This document shows, piece by piece, positions 25,700 to 36,028 of a stretch of DNA of 64,000 nt. The notes beneath the pieces are model-generated. The model made no database searches and was not told the DNA's origin. It saw nothing but the letters and a program-made list of their open reading frames with translations. The stretch spans positions 186,001 through 250,000 of the forward strand of contig NZ_JAFBDY010000002.1 of NCBI RefSeq assembly GCF_016908465.1, in the 5' to 3' direction. The stretch is from Lysinibacillus composti (GTDB lineage: Bacteria > Bacillota > Bacilli > Bacillales_A > Planococcaceae). A program made the position numbers and the translations under genes. The stretch's first letter is position 1. Every line of letters begins with the position of its first letter.

Positions 25700-28123
25700 T
25701 TATTCTTTTTTATCGACTTTTACTGAGATGATGTCACCATCATTTGCGACATCTATTCTTAAAGAACCATTTGAGTAACGATCAGCTTTTGATAAATCTG
25801 AAACATTTATGGTTTCTTGGATTTGTTTGTCTGTTATTAATGTAACAGAATCTGTTTTCTCAACAACCATAACTTTTAGGATACGATGAGGATTTGCCTT
25901 TAATTCTTTTAAAATGACAACGCCTCGTTTTGCACGATTACTACTTTCAATCTCCCTTACACTCATACGCTTAACAGCCCCACGCTGTGTAACAACAAAC
26001 ACTTCTTGTTCTTCACCTGATTCTAAGATGTTAATAGACACTAGTTGATCATCGTCTTTTAAGTTGATTCCTTTCACGCCACCAGTTTTTACGCCGGTCA
26101 CAGGAATTTCATCTAAATTAAAGCGAAGAGTATAACTTAAGTAACTTGTAAGAAGTAATTCTTTATTAGGAGAAACGAGTTCTGCAAAAATCATTTCGTC
26201 TCCATCTTTAACATTCATTGTTTTAATCGGCTTAGAATAGCGCTGGACAGCATAATCAGAAAGATTGGAGCGTTTAATTTGCCCTTCTTTTGTTGCTGTT
26301 AAAACGAATAGATCGTCTTGTTCAAATTTTTCAATTCCAATAACATTGATGATTTCTTCTTCTTTATCGGTTGGAACAATACTTGATATATGTTGACCAA
26401 GATCTTTCCAGCGGATATCCGGAAGTTCATAAACTGGCTGATAAATGTAATTCCCTTTATTTGTGAATAATAGTAGATGATGCTGAGTATTTAGATTTGC
26501 TTCATACAGTAAATAGTCAGACTCTTTCATAGCAAAGTCTTGTCCATTTGATGCAGCATGTGAACGAATGCTTGTTCGTTTTACGTAACCGTCTTTAGTG
26601 ACAGTAACTACTACTTCCTCACTAGGTACTAATACATCTAAAGTAAGTTTAATTTCTTCTATTTCTGCCTCGATTTTAGATATACGAGGTAATGAGAATT
26701 TTTTTCGAATTTCTTTTAGTTCAGATTTAATTACTTCAATCAATTGTTTTTCACTATCTAAAATCGCTGATAACTCCGCAATGGTTTTACGTAATTCCTC
26801 TTCTTCAAGACGGAGCTCAGTGATATCTGTATTTGTTAAACGATAAAGTTGTAAGCTAACAATTGCTTCAGATTGAATTTCAGTAAATTGGAATTTCTCT
26901 TGTAAATTGTTCTTCGCATCTTTTTTATCTTTCGAAGAACGAATTGTCGCAATTACTTCGTCTAAAATGGATAATGCTTTCATTAAACCTTCTACGATAT
27001 GTAAGCGGTCCTTCGCCTTCTCTAAATCATATTTACTACGCTTTGTGATAACATCTTTTTGATGTTCAATATATGCATCTAACATTAAAGGAAGTGTCAT
27101 CATTGTTGGTCGTCGGTTATGAATCGCAATCATATTAAAGTTATAAGTAACTTGTAAATCCGAAGTTTTATAGAGATAGTTTAGGATCCCTTGACCTTGA
27201 ACGTCTTTCTTTAACTCTATCACAATACGAAGTCCTGTACGGTCCGATTCATCACGAATATCAGCAATTCCCTCAAGACGTTTATCAATTCGTTGTTCAT
27301 CTATTTTTTTTACTAATTGTGCTTTATTAACTTCAAAAGGAAGTTCGTGAATGACGATTTGTTCTTTGCCACCTTTAATTTGCTCAACTTCAGCTTTGGC
27401 ACGAACAACAATTTTCCCTCTTCCAGTTTCGTATGCTTTTTTGATACCTTCTACACCTTGGATAATACCACCTGTTGGAAAATCAGGACCTTTAATAACA
27501 GTCATGAGTTTATCTACAGAACAGTTGTTGTCATCTAGTCGCATTAGGACTGCATCCAGTGTTTCGGCTAAATTGTGTGGAGGAATATCAGTAGCATAAC
27601 CAGCGGAAATCCCTGTAGAACCGTTGACTAAAAGGTTCGGGAATTTTGCTGGTAATACTGTTGGTTCTAAATCTTGGTCGTCAAAGTTTGGGATAAAATC
27701 CACCGTGTTTTTTCCAATGTCTCGTAACATCTCAGCAGCTATGGCAGAAAGACGTGCTTCTGTATAACGCATCGCTGCTGGTGGATCACCATCAACAGAA
27801 CCATTATTCCCGTGCATTTCGATTAACATATGACGAGATTTCCAGTCTTGGCTCATACGAACCATTGCATCATAAACAGATGAGTCACCATGCGGATGGT
27901 AATTACCAATAACATTCCCGACAGTTTTTGCTGATTTACGGAAAGGTTTTTCGTTAGTATTCCCTTCATGGAACATTGCGTATAAAATACGACGTTGTAC
28001 AGGTTTTAACCCATCTCGAGCATCTGGTAAGGCACGGTCTTGTATAATATATTTACTATAACGACCGAACCGATCACCCATCACTTCTTCTAAAGGTAAT
28101 TCTTGAAATCGTTCGGCTGTCAT
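25700..28123 (-). CDS. parC: DNA topoisomerase IV subunit A ParC
   Basis: Cleavage subunit of the enzyme that decatenates daughter chromosomes. The active-site tyrosine lies in [11 protein letters not shown]. The quinolone-determining region reads [20 protein letters not shown]: the key serine is present and the fourth position after it is Asp instead of the more common Glu, a conservative natural variant. The C-terminal half carries the beta-propeller repeats (for example [13 protein letters not shown]). 807 residues, normal. Its start overlaps the parE stop by four bases. Confidence 0.98.
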   Translation of the reverse strand: MTAERFQELPLEEVMGDRFGRYSKYIIQDRALPDARDGLKPVQRRILYAMFHEGNTNEKPFRKSAKTVGNVIGNYHPHGDSSVYDAMVRMSQDWKSRHMLIEMHGNNGSVDGDPPAAMRYTEARLSAIAAEMLRDIGKNTVDFIPNFDDQDLEPTVLPAKFPNLLVNGSTGISAGYATDIPPHNLAETLDAVLMRLDDNNCSVDKLMTVIKGPDFPTGGIIQGVEGIKKAYETGRGKIVVRAKAEVEQIKGGKEQIVIHELPFEVNKAQLVKKIDEQRIDKRLEGIADIRDESDRTGLRIVIELKKDVQGQGILNYLYKTSDLQVTYNFNMIAIHNRRPTMMTLPLMLDAYIEHQKDVITKRSKYDLEKAKDRLHIVEGLMKALSILDEVIATIRSSKDKKDAKNNLQEKFQFTEIQSEAIVSLQLYRLTNTDITELRLEEEELRKTIAELSAILDSEKQLIEVIKSELKEIRKKFSLPRISKIEAEIEEIKLTLDVLVPSEEVVVTVTKDGYVKRTSIRSHAASNGQDFAMKESDYLLYEANLNTQHHLLLFTNKGNYIYQPVYELPDIRWKDLGQHISSIVPTDKEEEIINVIGIEKFEQDDLFVLTATKEGQIKRSNLSDYAVQRYSKPIKTMNVKDGDEMIFAELVSPNKELLLTSYLSYTLRFNLDEIPVTGVKTGGVKGINLKDDDQLVSINILESGEEQEVFVVTQRGAVKRMSVREIESSNRAKRGVVILKELKANPHRILKVMVVEKTDSVTLITDKQIQETINVSDLSKADRYSNGSLRIDVANDGDIISVKVDKKE

Positions 28124-30096
28124 TCTTCAATTTCCTCCTCATGTTGGATGAATTCACTTTCTAAAATACTTGAATCCTCTTCCATTCCGAAGTTTACATT
28201 CGATTCAATCCATTTACGACGTGGTTCAACCTTGTCACCCATTAATGTCGTCACACGACGTTCTGCACGTGCACCGTCTTCAATTTTGACACGAATTAAT
28301 GTTCTTGTTTCGGGATTCATAGTCGTATCCCATAATTGGTCAGCGTTCATTTCCCCTAACCCTTTATAGCGTTGGAGAATGTACCCTTTACCGATTTTAT
28401 CAATAGCTGATTGTAAATCTTTTTCTGTCCAAGCATACTCAATTTGCTCTTTTTTTCCAGCGCCTTTTGACACTTTATATAAAGGTGGTAAAGCGATATA
28501 TACTTTCCCAGCTTCAATTAACGGTCTCATATAGCGGTAGAAGAAAGTTAGAAGTAATACTTGAATGTGCGCACCGTCTGTATCGGCATCGGTCATAATA
28601 ATGACTTTATCGTATGAAGCATCTTCTACAGTAAAGTCTGCCCCAACACCTGCACCGATTGTATGAATAATTGTTGCAATTTCTTCGTTTTTCATAATAT
28701 CTGAAAGCTTAGCTTTTTCGGTATTGATTACTTTACCTCGAAGTGGCAAGATCGCTTGGAAAGTACGGTCGCGGCCTTGTTTGGCAGAACCGCCCGCAGA
28801 ATCTCCTTCCACTAGGTATAATTCGTTTTTAGCTGCATTTCGAGACTGAGCTGGTGTTAATTTACCAGATAAAATCGTGTTTGATTTTTTCTTTTTCCCA
28901 TTTCGCGCATCTTCACGTGCTTTTCTTGCTGCTTCACGTGCTTGTTGTGCACGGATTGCTTTACGAACTAGAGAAGCAGATAAATCCGCATTTTCTTCTA
29001 GGACATATTTCATTTGTTCGGAAACAACGGATTCTACTGCAGAACGAGCTTCAATTGTTCCAAGTTTACTTTTTGTTTGCCCTTCAAATTGCAATAAGTA
29101 TTCAGGAATACGGACCGATATGATTGCTGAAAGACCTTCTCGGATATCCGTACCATCAAGGTTTTTATCCTTTTCTTTTAATAACCCAATTTTTCGAGCG
29201 TATTCATTGAATACTCGTGTCATTGCTGATTTTGCACCAGTTTCATGTGTTCCACCATCACGGGTACGAACATTATTAACGAAAGATAAAATTGTTTCTG
29301 AATAGCCATCGTTAAATTGGAAAGCATATTCTACTTCAATTTCCTCATGTGCTCCTTCAACATATTTTACGGGATGAATCGTATCTTTTTCTTCATTTAA
29401 ATAAGCAACAAAGGCTTCAATTCCATTCTCATAATGGAAAACATCGTGTTGACCTTCAGGACGTTCATCAATAAGTTCAATCTTTAACCCTTTTAATAAA
29501 AAAGCAGACTCGCGTAAACGTTCAGCTAATGTATCGTAGTTAAATTTTGTTGTAGAGAAGATGGTTTTATCTGGCAAAAAGTGGACGCTTGTTCCTGATT
29601 CTTTCGTTTTCCCTAATATTTCTAGAGTTGTGACCGGGTGACCACCGTTTTCAAAGCGTTGACGATAAATTTGACCTTCACGGTAAATCGTCACTTCTAA
29701 AAATGTAGAAAGCGCATTCACGACGGAAGAACCTACACCATGTAATCCACCACTTGTTTTGTAGCCACCTTGTCCAAACTTACCTCCTGCATGAAGGATT
29801 GTAAAAATAACCTCTGGTGTTGGTTTCCCTATTTTATGCATTCCAGTAGGCATGCCTCGTCCAAAATCTCGAACGCTAATACTGTTATCTTCATGGATTT
29901 TTACAATGATATGTGAACCAAATCCAGCAAGTGCTTCATCGACAGCATTGTCAACAATTTCATAGACTAAGTGATGAAGGCCTCTACTATCTGTTGATCC
30001 AATATACATTCCTGGTCTTTTTCGTACGGCTTCTAAACCTTCTAATATCTGAATGGCATCGTCATCGTATGCGATCCCTGGCTGATTAACTGCCAA
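28120..30096 (-). CDS. parE: DNA topoisomerase IV subunit B ParE
   Basis: ATPase subunit of topoisomerase IV. GHKL ATPase motifs: [13 protein letters not shown], the DFGRGMPTG box and [14 protein letters not shown]. The Toprim domain has [11 protein letters not shown] and [24 protein letters not shown] and KNEEI are typical of ParE and not GyrB. The TTG at 30096 is chosen: GGAGGGG lies seven nt before it and the protein begins [16 protein letters not shown], matching ParE N-termini; 658 residues. It leads the parE-parC operon; the promoter overlaps a palindrome at 30149-30169. Confidence 0.98.
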   Translation of the reverse strand: MAVNQPGIAYDDDAIQILEGLEAVRKRPGMYIGSTDSRGLHHLVYEIVDNAVDEALAGFGSHIIVKIHEDNSISVRDFGRGMPTGMHKIGKPTPEVIFTILHAGGKFGQGGYKTSGGLHGVGSSVVNALSTFLEVTIYREGQIYRQRFENGGHPVTTLEILGKTKESGTSVHFLPDKTIFSTTKFNYDTLAERLRESAFLLKGLKIELIDERPEGQHDVFHYENGIEAFVAYLNEEKDTIHPVKYVEGAHEEIEVEYAFQFNDGYSETILSFVNNVRTRDGGTHETGAKSAMTRVFNEYARKIGLLKEKDKNLDGTDIREGLSAIISVRIPEYLLQFEGQTKSKLGTIEARSAVESVVSEQMKYVLEENADLSASLVRKAIRAQQAREAARKAREDARNGKKKKSNTILSGKLTPAQSRNAAKNELYLVEGDSAGGSAKQGRDRTFQAILPLRGKVINTEKAKLSDIMKNEEIATIIHTIGAGVGADFTVEDASYDKVIIMTDADTDGAHIQVLLLTFFYRYMRPLIEAGKVYIALPPLYKVSKGAGKKEQIEYAWTEKDLQSAIDKIGKGYILQRYKGLGEMNADQLWDTTMNPETRTLIRVKIEDGARAERRVTTLMGDKVEPRRKWIESNVNFGMEEDSSILESEFIQHEEEIEE

Positions 30097-30141
30097 ATCA
30101 AATCCCCTCCAAAATACAAACATCCGTTCTATTTCAATCTA

Positions 30142-30170
30142 ATCGTACTGACATTTCCTATAAATGTCAA
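30142..30170 (-). promoter_or_regulatory. parE promoter overlapped by a palindrome
   Basis: Minus strand: TTGACA (30170-30165), 17 nt, TACGAT (30147-30142). TGACATTT (30149-30156) and AAATGTCA (30162-30169) are perfect 8-bp complements that cover the -35 box and the spacer, as an operator would. The 372-nt space between parE and plsY shows nothing else besides the plsY ribosome site. Confidence 0.5.
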
Positions 30171-30468
30171 CATTGTACAATAGAGTAGCATTCCTAATTG
30201 TATCAAAGAAAAGTTGAAATACACAAACAGAACTTTAATTTTAAAAATTTGTAGTAATCTTTACAACCATGTAAAATTCATCTTGTACAATTATTCATGA
30301 TAATTTAGCCTTTTTCCTTCTTGTTAATTCATTTTTAAAAAAAAGAATATTTAAAACCATTGAGAATGTGTTAATTTGAAATAAGCCTTCCGAATAAATA
30401 GAAAAAGGTGTAAAATGGTTACGACTATTAGTACCAACTAATAATTTTAGTGTTGAAAGGATTTTTTT

Positions 30469-31071
30469 ATGGTTAATGCAATAATACTGATTTGTGCTTA
30501 TTTGATTGGTTCAATTCCTTCTGGATTGTGGATTGGGAAACTTTTTTATAAAACTGACATTCGTCAGCATGGTAGTGGTAACTTGGGAGGTACCAATTCA
30601 TTTAGGGTATTAGGAAAAAAAGCTGGTATTGTCGTAACGTCTCTTGACATCCTAAAAGGGACAGCAGCAACGCTATTGCTATTAATTCCCTACTTCTCAG
30701 AATCAACAATTCACCCTTTAATTTTAGGTGTTGTAGCTGTAGTTGGACATATGTTCCCTATATTTGCAGGATTCCGTGGTGGTAAAGCAGTTGCAACATC
30801 AGGTGGAGTTTTACTCGGCTACTCTTGGCCTTTTTTCATTGTTTTAATCATAGCATTTTTTATCGCCTTAAAAGCAACAAAAATCGTAAGTTTATCATCA
30901 ATGATTGTCGCGGTTGTTGGTTTAGTATATAGTGCGATCTATTGGATTGTTACAGGTGATTTTGCGCTCTTCATATTAGTAGCTGTATTAGCATTCTTTA
31001 TTTTTTACCGTCACCGTGCAAATATTAAGCGAATTAAAGAAGGTACAGAGCCAAAAGTAAAATGGATTTAA
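30469..31071 (+). CDS. plsY: Acyl-phosphate:glycerol-3-phosphate acyltransferase PlsY
   Basis: Integral membrane enzyme that acylates glycerol-3-phosphate with acyl-phosphate made by PlsX, starting phospholipid synthesis. Motif 1 [10 protein letters not shown] with [18 protein letters not shown], motif 2 [21 protein letters not shown] and the later SLSSMI region are all present, with about five helices. 200 residues. In B. subtilis plsY also lies beside parE, on the opposite strand, so this neighbourhood is ancestral. Confidence 0.97.
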   Translation: MVNAIILICAYLIGSIPSGLWIGKLFYKTDIRQHGSGNLGGTNSFRVLGKKAGIVVTSLDILKGTAATLLLLIPYFSESTIHPLILGVVAVVGHMFPIFAGFRGGKAVATSGGVLLGYSWPFFIVLIIAFFIALKATKIVSLSSMIVAVVGLVYSAIYWIVTGDFALFILVAVLAFFIFYRHRANIKRIKEGTEPKVKWI

Positions 31072-31101
31072 GTTCATGATTTTTTGGAGGGATTGGTCGA
31101 A

Positions 31102-31395
31102 ATGAAAATTGTTGTGTCTCAAGAAGCTTTGAAGTGGTTTAAATACGAGATGGATGTACAAGCTGGTGATTACATAAGGTTTTATGCTCGCTATGGCGGT
31201 TCTTCACCCTTTCATGAGGGTTTTTCACTTGGGATGAATCGTGAAATACCACATGATTTAGGAATAGAAACCATGATAGAAGGCATTCATTTTTATATCG
31301 AAAAAGATGATCTTTGGTTTTTCAATGAACATGACTTACAAGTTTCGGTTAATCCAGAATTAGATGAACTTAAATATAGTTACCTAAATGCATAA
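31102..31395 (+). CDS. HesB/YneR-like (IscA-fold) protein
   Basis: A 97-residue protein of the HesB-like fold, close to B. subtilis YneR, which is also encoded near plsY-parE. Hallmarks are MKIVVSQEALKWFKYEM, FYARYGGSSPFHEGFSLGM and the C-terminal VNPELDELKYSY. It has no cysteine at all, so it cannot hold an Fe-S cluster in the way IscA does; its function is unknown. The ATG at 31102 is about eleven nt after GGAGG; the TTG at 31084 lies before that site and is rejected. It follows plsY closely and a terminator comes next. Confidence 0.9.
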   Translation: MKIVVSQEALKWFKYEMDVQAGDYIRFYARYGGSSPFHEGFSLGMNREIPHDLGIETMIEGIHFYIEKDDLWFFNEHDLQVSVNPELDELKYSYLNA

Positions 31396-31402
31396 AATAA
31401 CT

Positions 31403-31431
31403 AACCCGATTCAATAATGAATCGGGTTTTT
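31403..31431 (+). terminator. Terminator of plsY-yneR unit
   Basis: AACCCGATTCA (31403-31413) pairs with TGAATCGGGTT (31418-31428) around a tetraloop-sized gap, then a T run. Confidence 0.85.
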
Positions 31432-31541
31432 ATTATTAATAAAATAATCAATCGTGTAAATTCCCTTTTTCCTCACATAATAAGCCACAATAACAAGAGA
31501 TTAAATAACCTTGCTACAAAAATGGCGAAAGGAGTACTTTT

Positions 31542-32219
31542 GTGAAAAAAGGTTTAAAGTTTGGTTGTTTAGGGATTATAGCACTGATTGTCTTAATGGT
31601 CATCATCGGATTTTTAGTAGGAAATGATGAAGAAGTAATTGATAAACCGGATGTGAATCAAGAATCAGCTACTGATTCAAATGCAATTAATACTAAAGAA
31701 GAAACTACTGAGTCTGCAGAGAAAGAAGAAGCAGGATCACATGCTATTAAAGCAGGTACTTATAAAGTAGGTACTGATATTGAAGCAGGTGAATATTTAA
31801 TTTTCTCCGAGGGTTTTGGCTATATTGAAGCTGCTAAAGATAGTACTGGAAATCTAGAAAGTATAGTGTTTAATGCAAATTTAACTGAAGATAGTCACAC
31901 CTACGCAACCCTAAGTGATGGACAATACTTTAAGTTACAAGGCGCTAAAATGTACCCAGTTACAGAAGCACCCTCAGTCATTCCAGAAGATGGTGTTTAT
32001 CGTGATGGAATGTATAGAGTGGGAAAAGATATTCCTGCAGGGGAATATAAAATTATTTTGGAAAGTGAAGCAGGTATGGGATATATTGAAGTGTCAAAAG
32101 ATAGTAGTTATGATTTAGAGAGTATTGTAACAAATGAAAACTTGCAAGCTGATACGTACCTAACTGTTCAAGAAGGACAATATTTAACACTTCAAGGTGC
32201 AAAAATTGAAACTAAATAA
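31542..32219 (+). CDS. Membrane-anchored protein with two tandem repeat domains
   Basis: No named family recognised with confidence. A lysine-rich start and one hydrophobic helix (about residues 8-27) give a signal anchor, so the rest is outside. An acidic, Thr/Ser/Glu-rich linker follows (to about residue 68). Two copies of a domain of about 65 residues come next: each begins with GTYKVG or GMYRVG plus DI.AGEY, passes through GYIE..KDS....LESIV, and ends with GQY..LQGAK. The copies are roughly 45-50% identical by eye, so this is an internal duplication. Similar repeats are seen in cell-surface proteins of Gram-positive bacteria. GTG start with AAAGGAG; single-gene unit. Confidence 0.8.
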   Translation: MKKGLKFGCLGIIALIVLMVIIGFLVGNDEEVIDKPDVNQESATDSNAINTKEETTESAEKEEAGSHAIKAGTYKVGTDIEAGEYLIFSEGFGYIEAAKDSTGNLESIVFNANLTEDSHTYATLSDGQYFKLQGAKMYPVTEAPSVIPEDGVYRDGMYRVGKDIPAGEYKIILESEAGMGYIEVSKDSSYDLESIVTNENLQADTYLTVQEGQYLTLQGAKIETK

Positions 32220-32225
32220 TCATTT

Positions 32226-32256
32226 AAGGACTATTCATTTTAGGATAGTTCTTTTT
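32226..32256 (+). terminator. Terminator of the repeat-domain protein gene
   Basis: AAGGACTAT (32226-32234) pairs with ATAGTTCTT (32245-32253, one G-U) and a T run follows, just after the stop codon. Confidence 0.65.
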
Positions 32257-32297
32257 AAGGGAAATTATAAATATGAATATGCGTGACCTTCTAAAAG

Positions 32298-32349
32298 TTC
32301 CGGAAACTATTCGCGGCTTACAGTGGTAGGCCGCGAATAGTTTCTGGAA
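32298..32349. repeat. 20-bp-arm GC-rich inverted repeat
   Basis: Arms of 20 nt (32298-32317 and 32330-32349) pair with a single mismatch around a 12-nt loop; the core is GAAACTATTCGCGGC. There is no U tract on either side, and the stem is far richer in G+C than its surroundings. It lies in the 290-nt gap before the ferritin-like gene; the remainder of the gap has nothing I can name. Confidence 0.7.
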
Positions 32350-32510
32350 AATGGCTTACACTTTCTCAACATTTGGAAGTGAAAATACTACCCAAGATTA
32401 CAACTTTTAAGTATGACCCGCTTTAATATTTTATTCTCCGCACTTTTTTTGCACCCATTTTGTGTAAATGACATAGGCTACTATACATATTATAAGTGAG
32501 GAGAATGATC

Positions 32511-33023
32511 GTGAATTTTAATAATCCATACGGTCAACAAATGTCCCCTACTGAGTTTATGTACCCAATAATTAATTCACAATTTGAAAATAACCAAAGA
32601 TTACCCGTTTTAGGTGAGTTATCATACGATCGATTAGTAAAAACAATTTATGATTCTATAGTAGCCGAAGCAACGGCAGCAAAGTTTTATACTAAATTGT
32701 TGGATTTAGCACCTAATGAAATTCATCGAGAAATTATCAAATATGCACGTAATAATGAATTAAAACATATAGAATCTCTTACGATGCTCTATGTAAGGTT
32801 AGTGGGTCATATTCCGCATGTTAAATTAGAACCGATTCAGATATCAAATTATAAAGCAGGGATCTTAACCGCATTAAAGGCTGAGATTGAAGCCGTTGAT
32901 TTATATCGTGATGTTCAATTGGTTAGCATGAATCCAGTTATACGAGAACCATTTTATCGGGCAATGGTCAATAAAATGGAACATGCAAATCAATTTGGAG
33001 AAATTTATCATTCATTAAGTTAG
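32511..33023 (+). CDS. Ferritin-like domain protein
   Basis: Four-helix ferritin/rubrerythrin-like protein of 170 residues. The pairs of helices carry the carboxylate/His pattern expected of a di-iron fold: IVAEATAAKFYTKLL and NNELKHIESL in the first half, ALKAEIEAVDLYRDV and KMEHANQFGEIYH in the second. The N-terminus is Asn/Pro/Gln-rich. Related proteins in spore formers include spore-associated ferritin-like proteins; that role is inference. GTG at 32511 is preferred (AGGAGA six nt upstream) over the GTG at 32496 and ATG at 32505, which lie within or beside that site. Ends in a strong terminator. Confidence 0.82.
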   Translation: MNFNNPYGQQMSPTEFMYPIINSQFENNQRLPVLGELSYDRLVKTIYDSIVAEATAAKFYTKLLDLAPNEIHREIIKYARNNELKHIESLTMLYVRLVGHIPHVKLEPIQISNYKAGILTALKAEIEAVDLYRDVQLVSMNPVIREPFYRAMVNKMEHANQFGEIYHSLS

Positions 33024-33025
33024 AG

Positions 33026-33071
33026 AAAAAGACGGAGCAACACAGGTGGTCCAGTGTTATTCCGTCTTTTT
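33026..33071. terminator. Terminator of the ferritin-like gene
   Basis: AAAAAGACGGA (33026-33036) pairs with TCCGTCTTTTT (33061-33071), with further pairing CAACAC/GTGTTAT inside. It may act on both strands. Confidence 0.8.
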
Positions 33072-33122
33072 GTTGAAAATAAAGTTTTACAAAGCTATCT
33101 CGTCAATAAATACTCATTGCAG

Positions 33123-33494
33123 TTAAAATCTTTTAGGATTGACAACTTCCCTCTCGTACCCCAGTGCTGTAACCATCTCATTGTACAGTACTAATGTTTC
33201 TTCGAAAATTGGTCCAACTAATTCTTCATTGACTTCCTTCTCAAAATCAGTGCCTACACCTACAAAAATTCCATTGAACTCTTCTAATTTTTGTTTAAAT
33301 GCTTGTACTTCATTACTTTGACCTATATTAGGATCTACATATGTATGAACATTAAAGGAATGTTGATTTGCACTAAGGCGCTCATAAGTAGCTGCACGAT
33401 CCTTATTCTTTTTATGGGAAAGGCGTTTCAAATCTTTCATGTTTGTTAGTACGCTTTTTCCTTGTTTTATCAGTATTTCGCTAAGATTTTCCAT
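33123..33494 (-). CDS. Hypothetical protein, 123 aa
   Basis: Not recognised. The ATG has AAAGGTGA upstream. The protein is soluble, without signal or membrane segment or cysteine, with a basic first third (KDLKRLSHKKNKD), a central NVHTYVDPNIGQ stretch and a helical acidic C-terminal half (EVNEELVGPIFEETLVLYNEM). Single gene, convergent with the ferritin-like gene. The 496-nt gap upstream to 33990 holds the aldehyde dehydrogenase terminator and otherwise nothing I can identify. Confidence 0.75.
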   Translation of the reverse strand: MENLSEILIKQGKSVLTNMKDLKRLSHKKNKDRAATYERLSANQHSFNVHTYVDPNIGQSNEVQAFKQKLEEFNGIFVGVGTDFEKEVNEELVGPIFEETLVLYNEMVTALGYEREVVNPKRF

Positions 33495-33911
33495 TGTTCA
33501 TTCACCTTTCTTACATACCGATTAATGCAAAATAGTTAACATTTTTTATATTACCATTGTAACACAACTTTTAAATGTCAGCATAACAGTGGATTTAGTG
33601 AGAATGAAAATCCCTTTACTTTAATGTTGTGAACTTTCATAATTCTAGTTTTTGTTTAATTTGCTTATTAGCTATTGCGTAAAGTTTTTTGATTTTATTA
33701 TTTGTTTGGAGCGTGGGAATTTATAAAAAGTATTATAGAAGTGTCGGATAATATGAAATATTATGAAAAATGATATTGCGGTCTTTGTTTAAAATAAAGT
33801 AAATGGCCTTCGGAGTAAGCCGCGCATGGGTTTTGGATCATTAAAAAGTAGTCATTACTTAAAGAACCCAAGCCTCTAAAACTGTTATTCTGTCAATTTT
33901 CTTAACAATAA

Positions 33912-33950
33912 GAAAAACAGCTGCATGAAGTATCCACACAACTGTTTAGT
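33912..33950 (-). terminator. Probable terminator of aldehyde dehydrogenase gene
   Basis: On the minus strand AAACAGTTG pairs with CAGCTGTTT around a loop of about 17 nt and TTTTTC follows. Stem is short with one internal mismatch. Confidence 0.5.
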
Positions 33951-33990
33951 GAAAATGATATTTGGTTGAGTTCTCTTACTATTTATTTCC

Positions 33991-35466
33991 CTAGACTTTA
34001 ATGGAGAATGGATCACGTTCTTCATCTGAAAAGTTCATCATTACATTTTTAACGTACGTAAACTCTTTTATGGCTTCTAGTGAACGTTCTTTACCGTACC
34101 CACTATTTTTGATTCCGCCAAATGGTGCATTAGGGGCGGCGGTACGATACGTATTAACCCAAACAGTACCTGCTTCAAGTTTTCTCGTTAAATAATGAAT
34201 CTTTTTAAAATCTGTTGTCCAAATTCCAGCAGCAAGCCCATATTTCGTATCATTGGCAATTTGAATCGCTTCTTCTAGATCTTCAAAAGGAATAATACTT
34301 AGTACTGGACCGAACACTTCTTCGCATGCAATCTCCATGTCATTTTGCACGTCTGAAAATATTGTTGGATTTAAAAAGTATCCATTTTGAAGTTCCTCGC
34401 TTTGAGGTGAATACCCTCCCGTTATTACTTGTGCGCCTTCTGCTTTTGCTTTTTCAATCATTCCTAGAATTTTATCGAATTGTTGTTTATTCGCAACGGG
34501 TCCCATTTCTGTTTCCGGATTTAGAGGGTTTCCTAATCGAATTGATTTAGTCTTTTCAACAACCTTTTCAACGAATTCTTGATAAATGCTTCTCTGAACT
34601 AATAATCTAGATCCCGCGATACATGTTTGCCCAGTTGCAGCAAAAATACCTGCAACAGCCCCAATCACTGCTTTCGATAACTCTGCATCTTCAAATACAA
34701 TGTTTGGAGATTTTCCACCAAGTTCTAATGTAACAGGTACTAAATTACGAGCAGCAGTTTCCGCAATCCTTTTCCCTGTTTCTGCACCACCTGTAAAACT
34801 AATTTTTTTAATACCAGGATGTTCAGTTAAGTATTTTCCTACTTCACCGTCACCAGTTACAACATTTATGACACCTGGAGGAAAGCCTGCCTTTTCTACT
34901 AATTTTGCAAATTCTAATGTACTAGCACTAGCATGTTCACTAGGTTTTATAATCACGGTGTTTCCAGCAGCTAATGCTGGCGCCAGTTTATTCGCAATTA
35001 GAGAAAGTGGTGAATTCCATGAAATTATTAGAAGGGATACACCTAATGGAGTACGAATAGTATAATCAAACAAATCAGGGTCATCTAATGGGATAACCTC
35101 TCCATATATTTTATTTGCTGCACCTGCAAAAAATCGATAGCCCCTAGCAGCAAAATATACTTGGTTTTTAGTTTCTCTAATGACCTTTCCATTATCAGTT
35201 GTCTCTATTTCAGCTAATAAGTTGGCATTTTCCTCAAGTAGATCTGCTAAATTATTCATTAATTTTGCTCGTTCGGTTCCATTATAGTCTCTCCATGTTG
35301 CGTAGAAGGCATTTGTTGCGCTTTGAACCGCCCATTCCACATCTTCTATTGCTGCTTGTGGGATTAGTGCCCAAGGTTGTTGTGTATACGGATTTAAGCT
35401 TGCAAAAGTTGTACCCTTTGAACTGTTACACCATTGTCCATTAATAAACATTTGGTAATCTCTCAT
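33991..35466 (-). CDS. Aldehyde dehydrogenase family protein
   Basis: NAD(P)-dependent oxidation of an aldehyde to its acid. Catalytic cysteine in GQTCIAGSR, catalytic glutamate in LELGGKSPNIVFEDA, Rossmann motif FTGGAETGKRIA and NTYRTAAPNAPFGGIKNSGYGKE near the end. The sequence resembles the hydroxymuconic-semialdehyde/betaine-type branch, but the substrate is not determinable. ATG at 35466 is preferred (AGTGGGG seven nt upstream) over GTG at 35478; 491 residues. It is a single-gene unit. Confidence 0.93.
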   Translation of the reverse strand: MRDYQMFINGQWCNSSKGTTFASLNPYTQQPWALIPQAAIEDVEWAVQSATNAFYATWRDYNGTERAKLMNNLADLLEENANLLAEIETTDNGKVIRETKNQVYFAARGYRFFAGAANKIYGEVIPLDDPDLFDYTIRTPLGVSLLIISWNSPLSLIANKLAPALAAGNTVIIKPSEHASASTLEFAKLVEKAGFPPGVINVVTGDGEVGKYLTEHPGIKKISFTGGAETGKRIAETAARNLVPVTLELGGKSPNIVFEDAELSKAVIGAVAGIFAATGQTCIAGSRLLVQRSIYQEFVEKVVEKTKSIRLGNPLNPETEMGPVANKQQFDKILGMIEKAKAEGAQVITGGYSPQSEELQNGYFLNPTIFSDVQNDMEIACEEVFGPVLSIIPFEDLEEAIQIANDTKYGLAAGIWTTDFKKIHYLTRKLEAGTVWVNTYRTAAPNAPFGGIKNSGYGKERSLEAIKEFTYVKNVMMNFSDEERDPFSIKV

Positions 35467-35682
35467 AGTCGACCCCACTTTCGGTTAAGTTATATTTCTA
35501 TGTAATAGCTAAGCAATCTCCAGGTGATCAAGTTTAAAAATTACATAAATATCCATTACCATAATAGTGTTTGAACAAATCCATGTAAATACTTTCTATC
35601 TTTTAAGCTGAAATTCTCTCTTATTAGTCATTGTTCTCTAAGTTTTTTATTTTGCAAACCGAATTGAAATAAATGCGAAATT

Positions 35683-35719
35683 AAAAAAGCACGCCATTAG
35701 TAATGGAATGCTTCTTTTA
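35683..35719. terminator. Hairpin upstream of aldehyde dehydrogenase
   Basis: AAAAAAGCA and CCATTA pair with TAATGG and TGCTTCTTTT, leaving small bulges. The hairpin lies in the 35467-36028 gap and could end transcription leaving the small gene at 36029-36220 on the minus strand. Confidence 0.5.
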
Positions 35720-35814
35720 GTAAAAACTTAATATAAGGTACCAAACATCCCCCAATGTTTTTGTACAGTTACTATGTTTGCAGTCTTTTTATTTATAAAT
35801 ATAAAAAGTAATCG

Positions 35815-36000
35815 TCGATTTTCGTTCCAGGCGCTTCGCTTTCCACGGTAACGGCTCCAACTAATTTTTGCGGTCGTTCACCGCAAAAATGGATTTTCCG
35901 CTCGTGCTGTTCCCGTAGGAAGCTTTGCTCTGTGCGAAAGGCGAAGCCGACAACAACAGTCTTCGCGCCATCCACACCAATCGACTTTTGAAAGACTTTC
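35815..36000. repeat. GC-rich dispersed-repeat-like element
   Basis: A block of about 185 nt distinctly richer in G+C than its flanks, with edges GTCGATTTTCGTTCCAGGCG on the left and CCAATCGACTTTTG on the right, which read as imperfect terminal inverted repeats (GTCGAT against ATCGAC). Inside are AGGCGCTTCGCTTTCC and the opposed AAAGGCGAAGCCGAC. Similar CGCTTCGCTTTCC-type intergenic repeats occur in many copies in genomes of this group. Open frames across it (35793-36060) are not genes. It looks like a small non-coding mobile repeat. Confidence 0.6.
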
Positions 36001-36028
36001 AATGAAATTTGAATTTTGTTTTAAAAAA

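Noticed and set aside
28854-29305. Long plus-strand frames within parE
   Set aside because: Antisense to a strongly conserved gene; no ribosome site.
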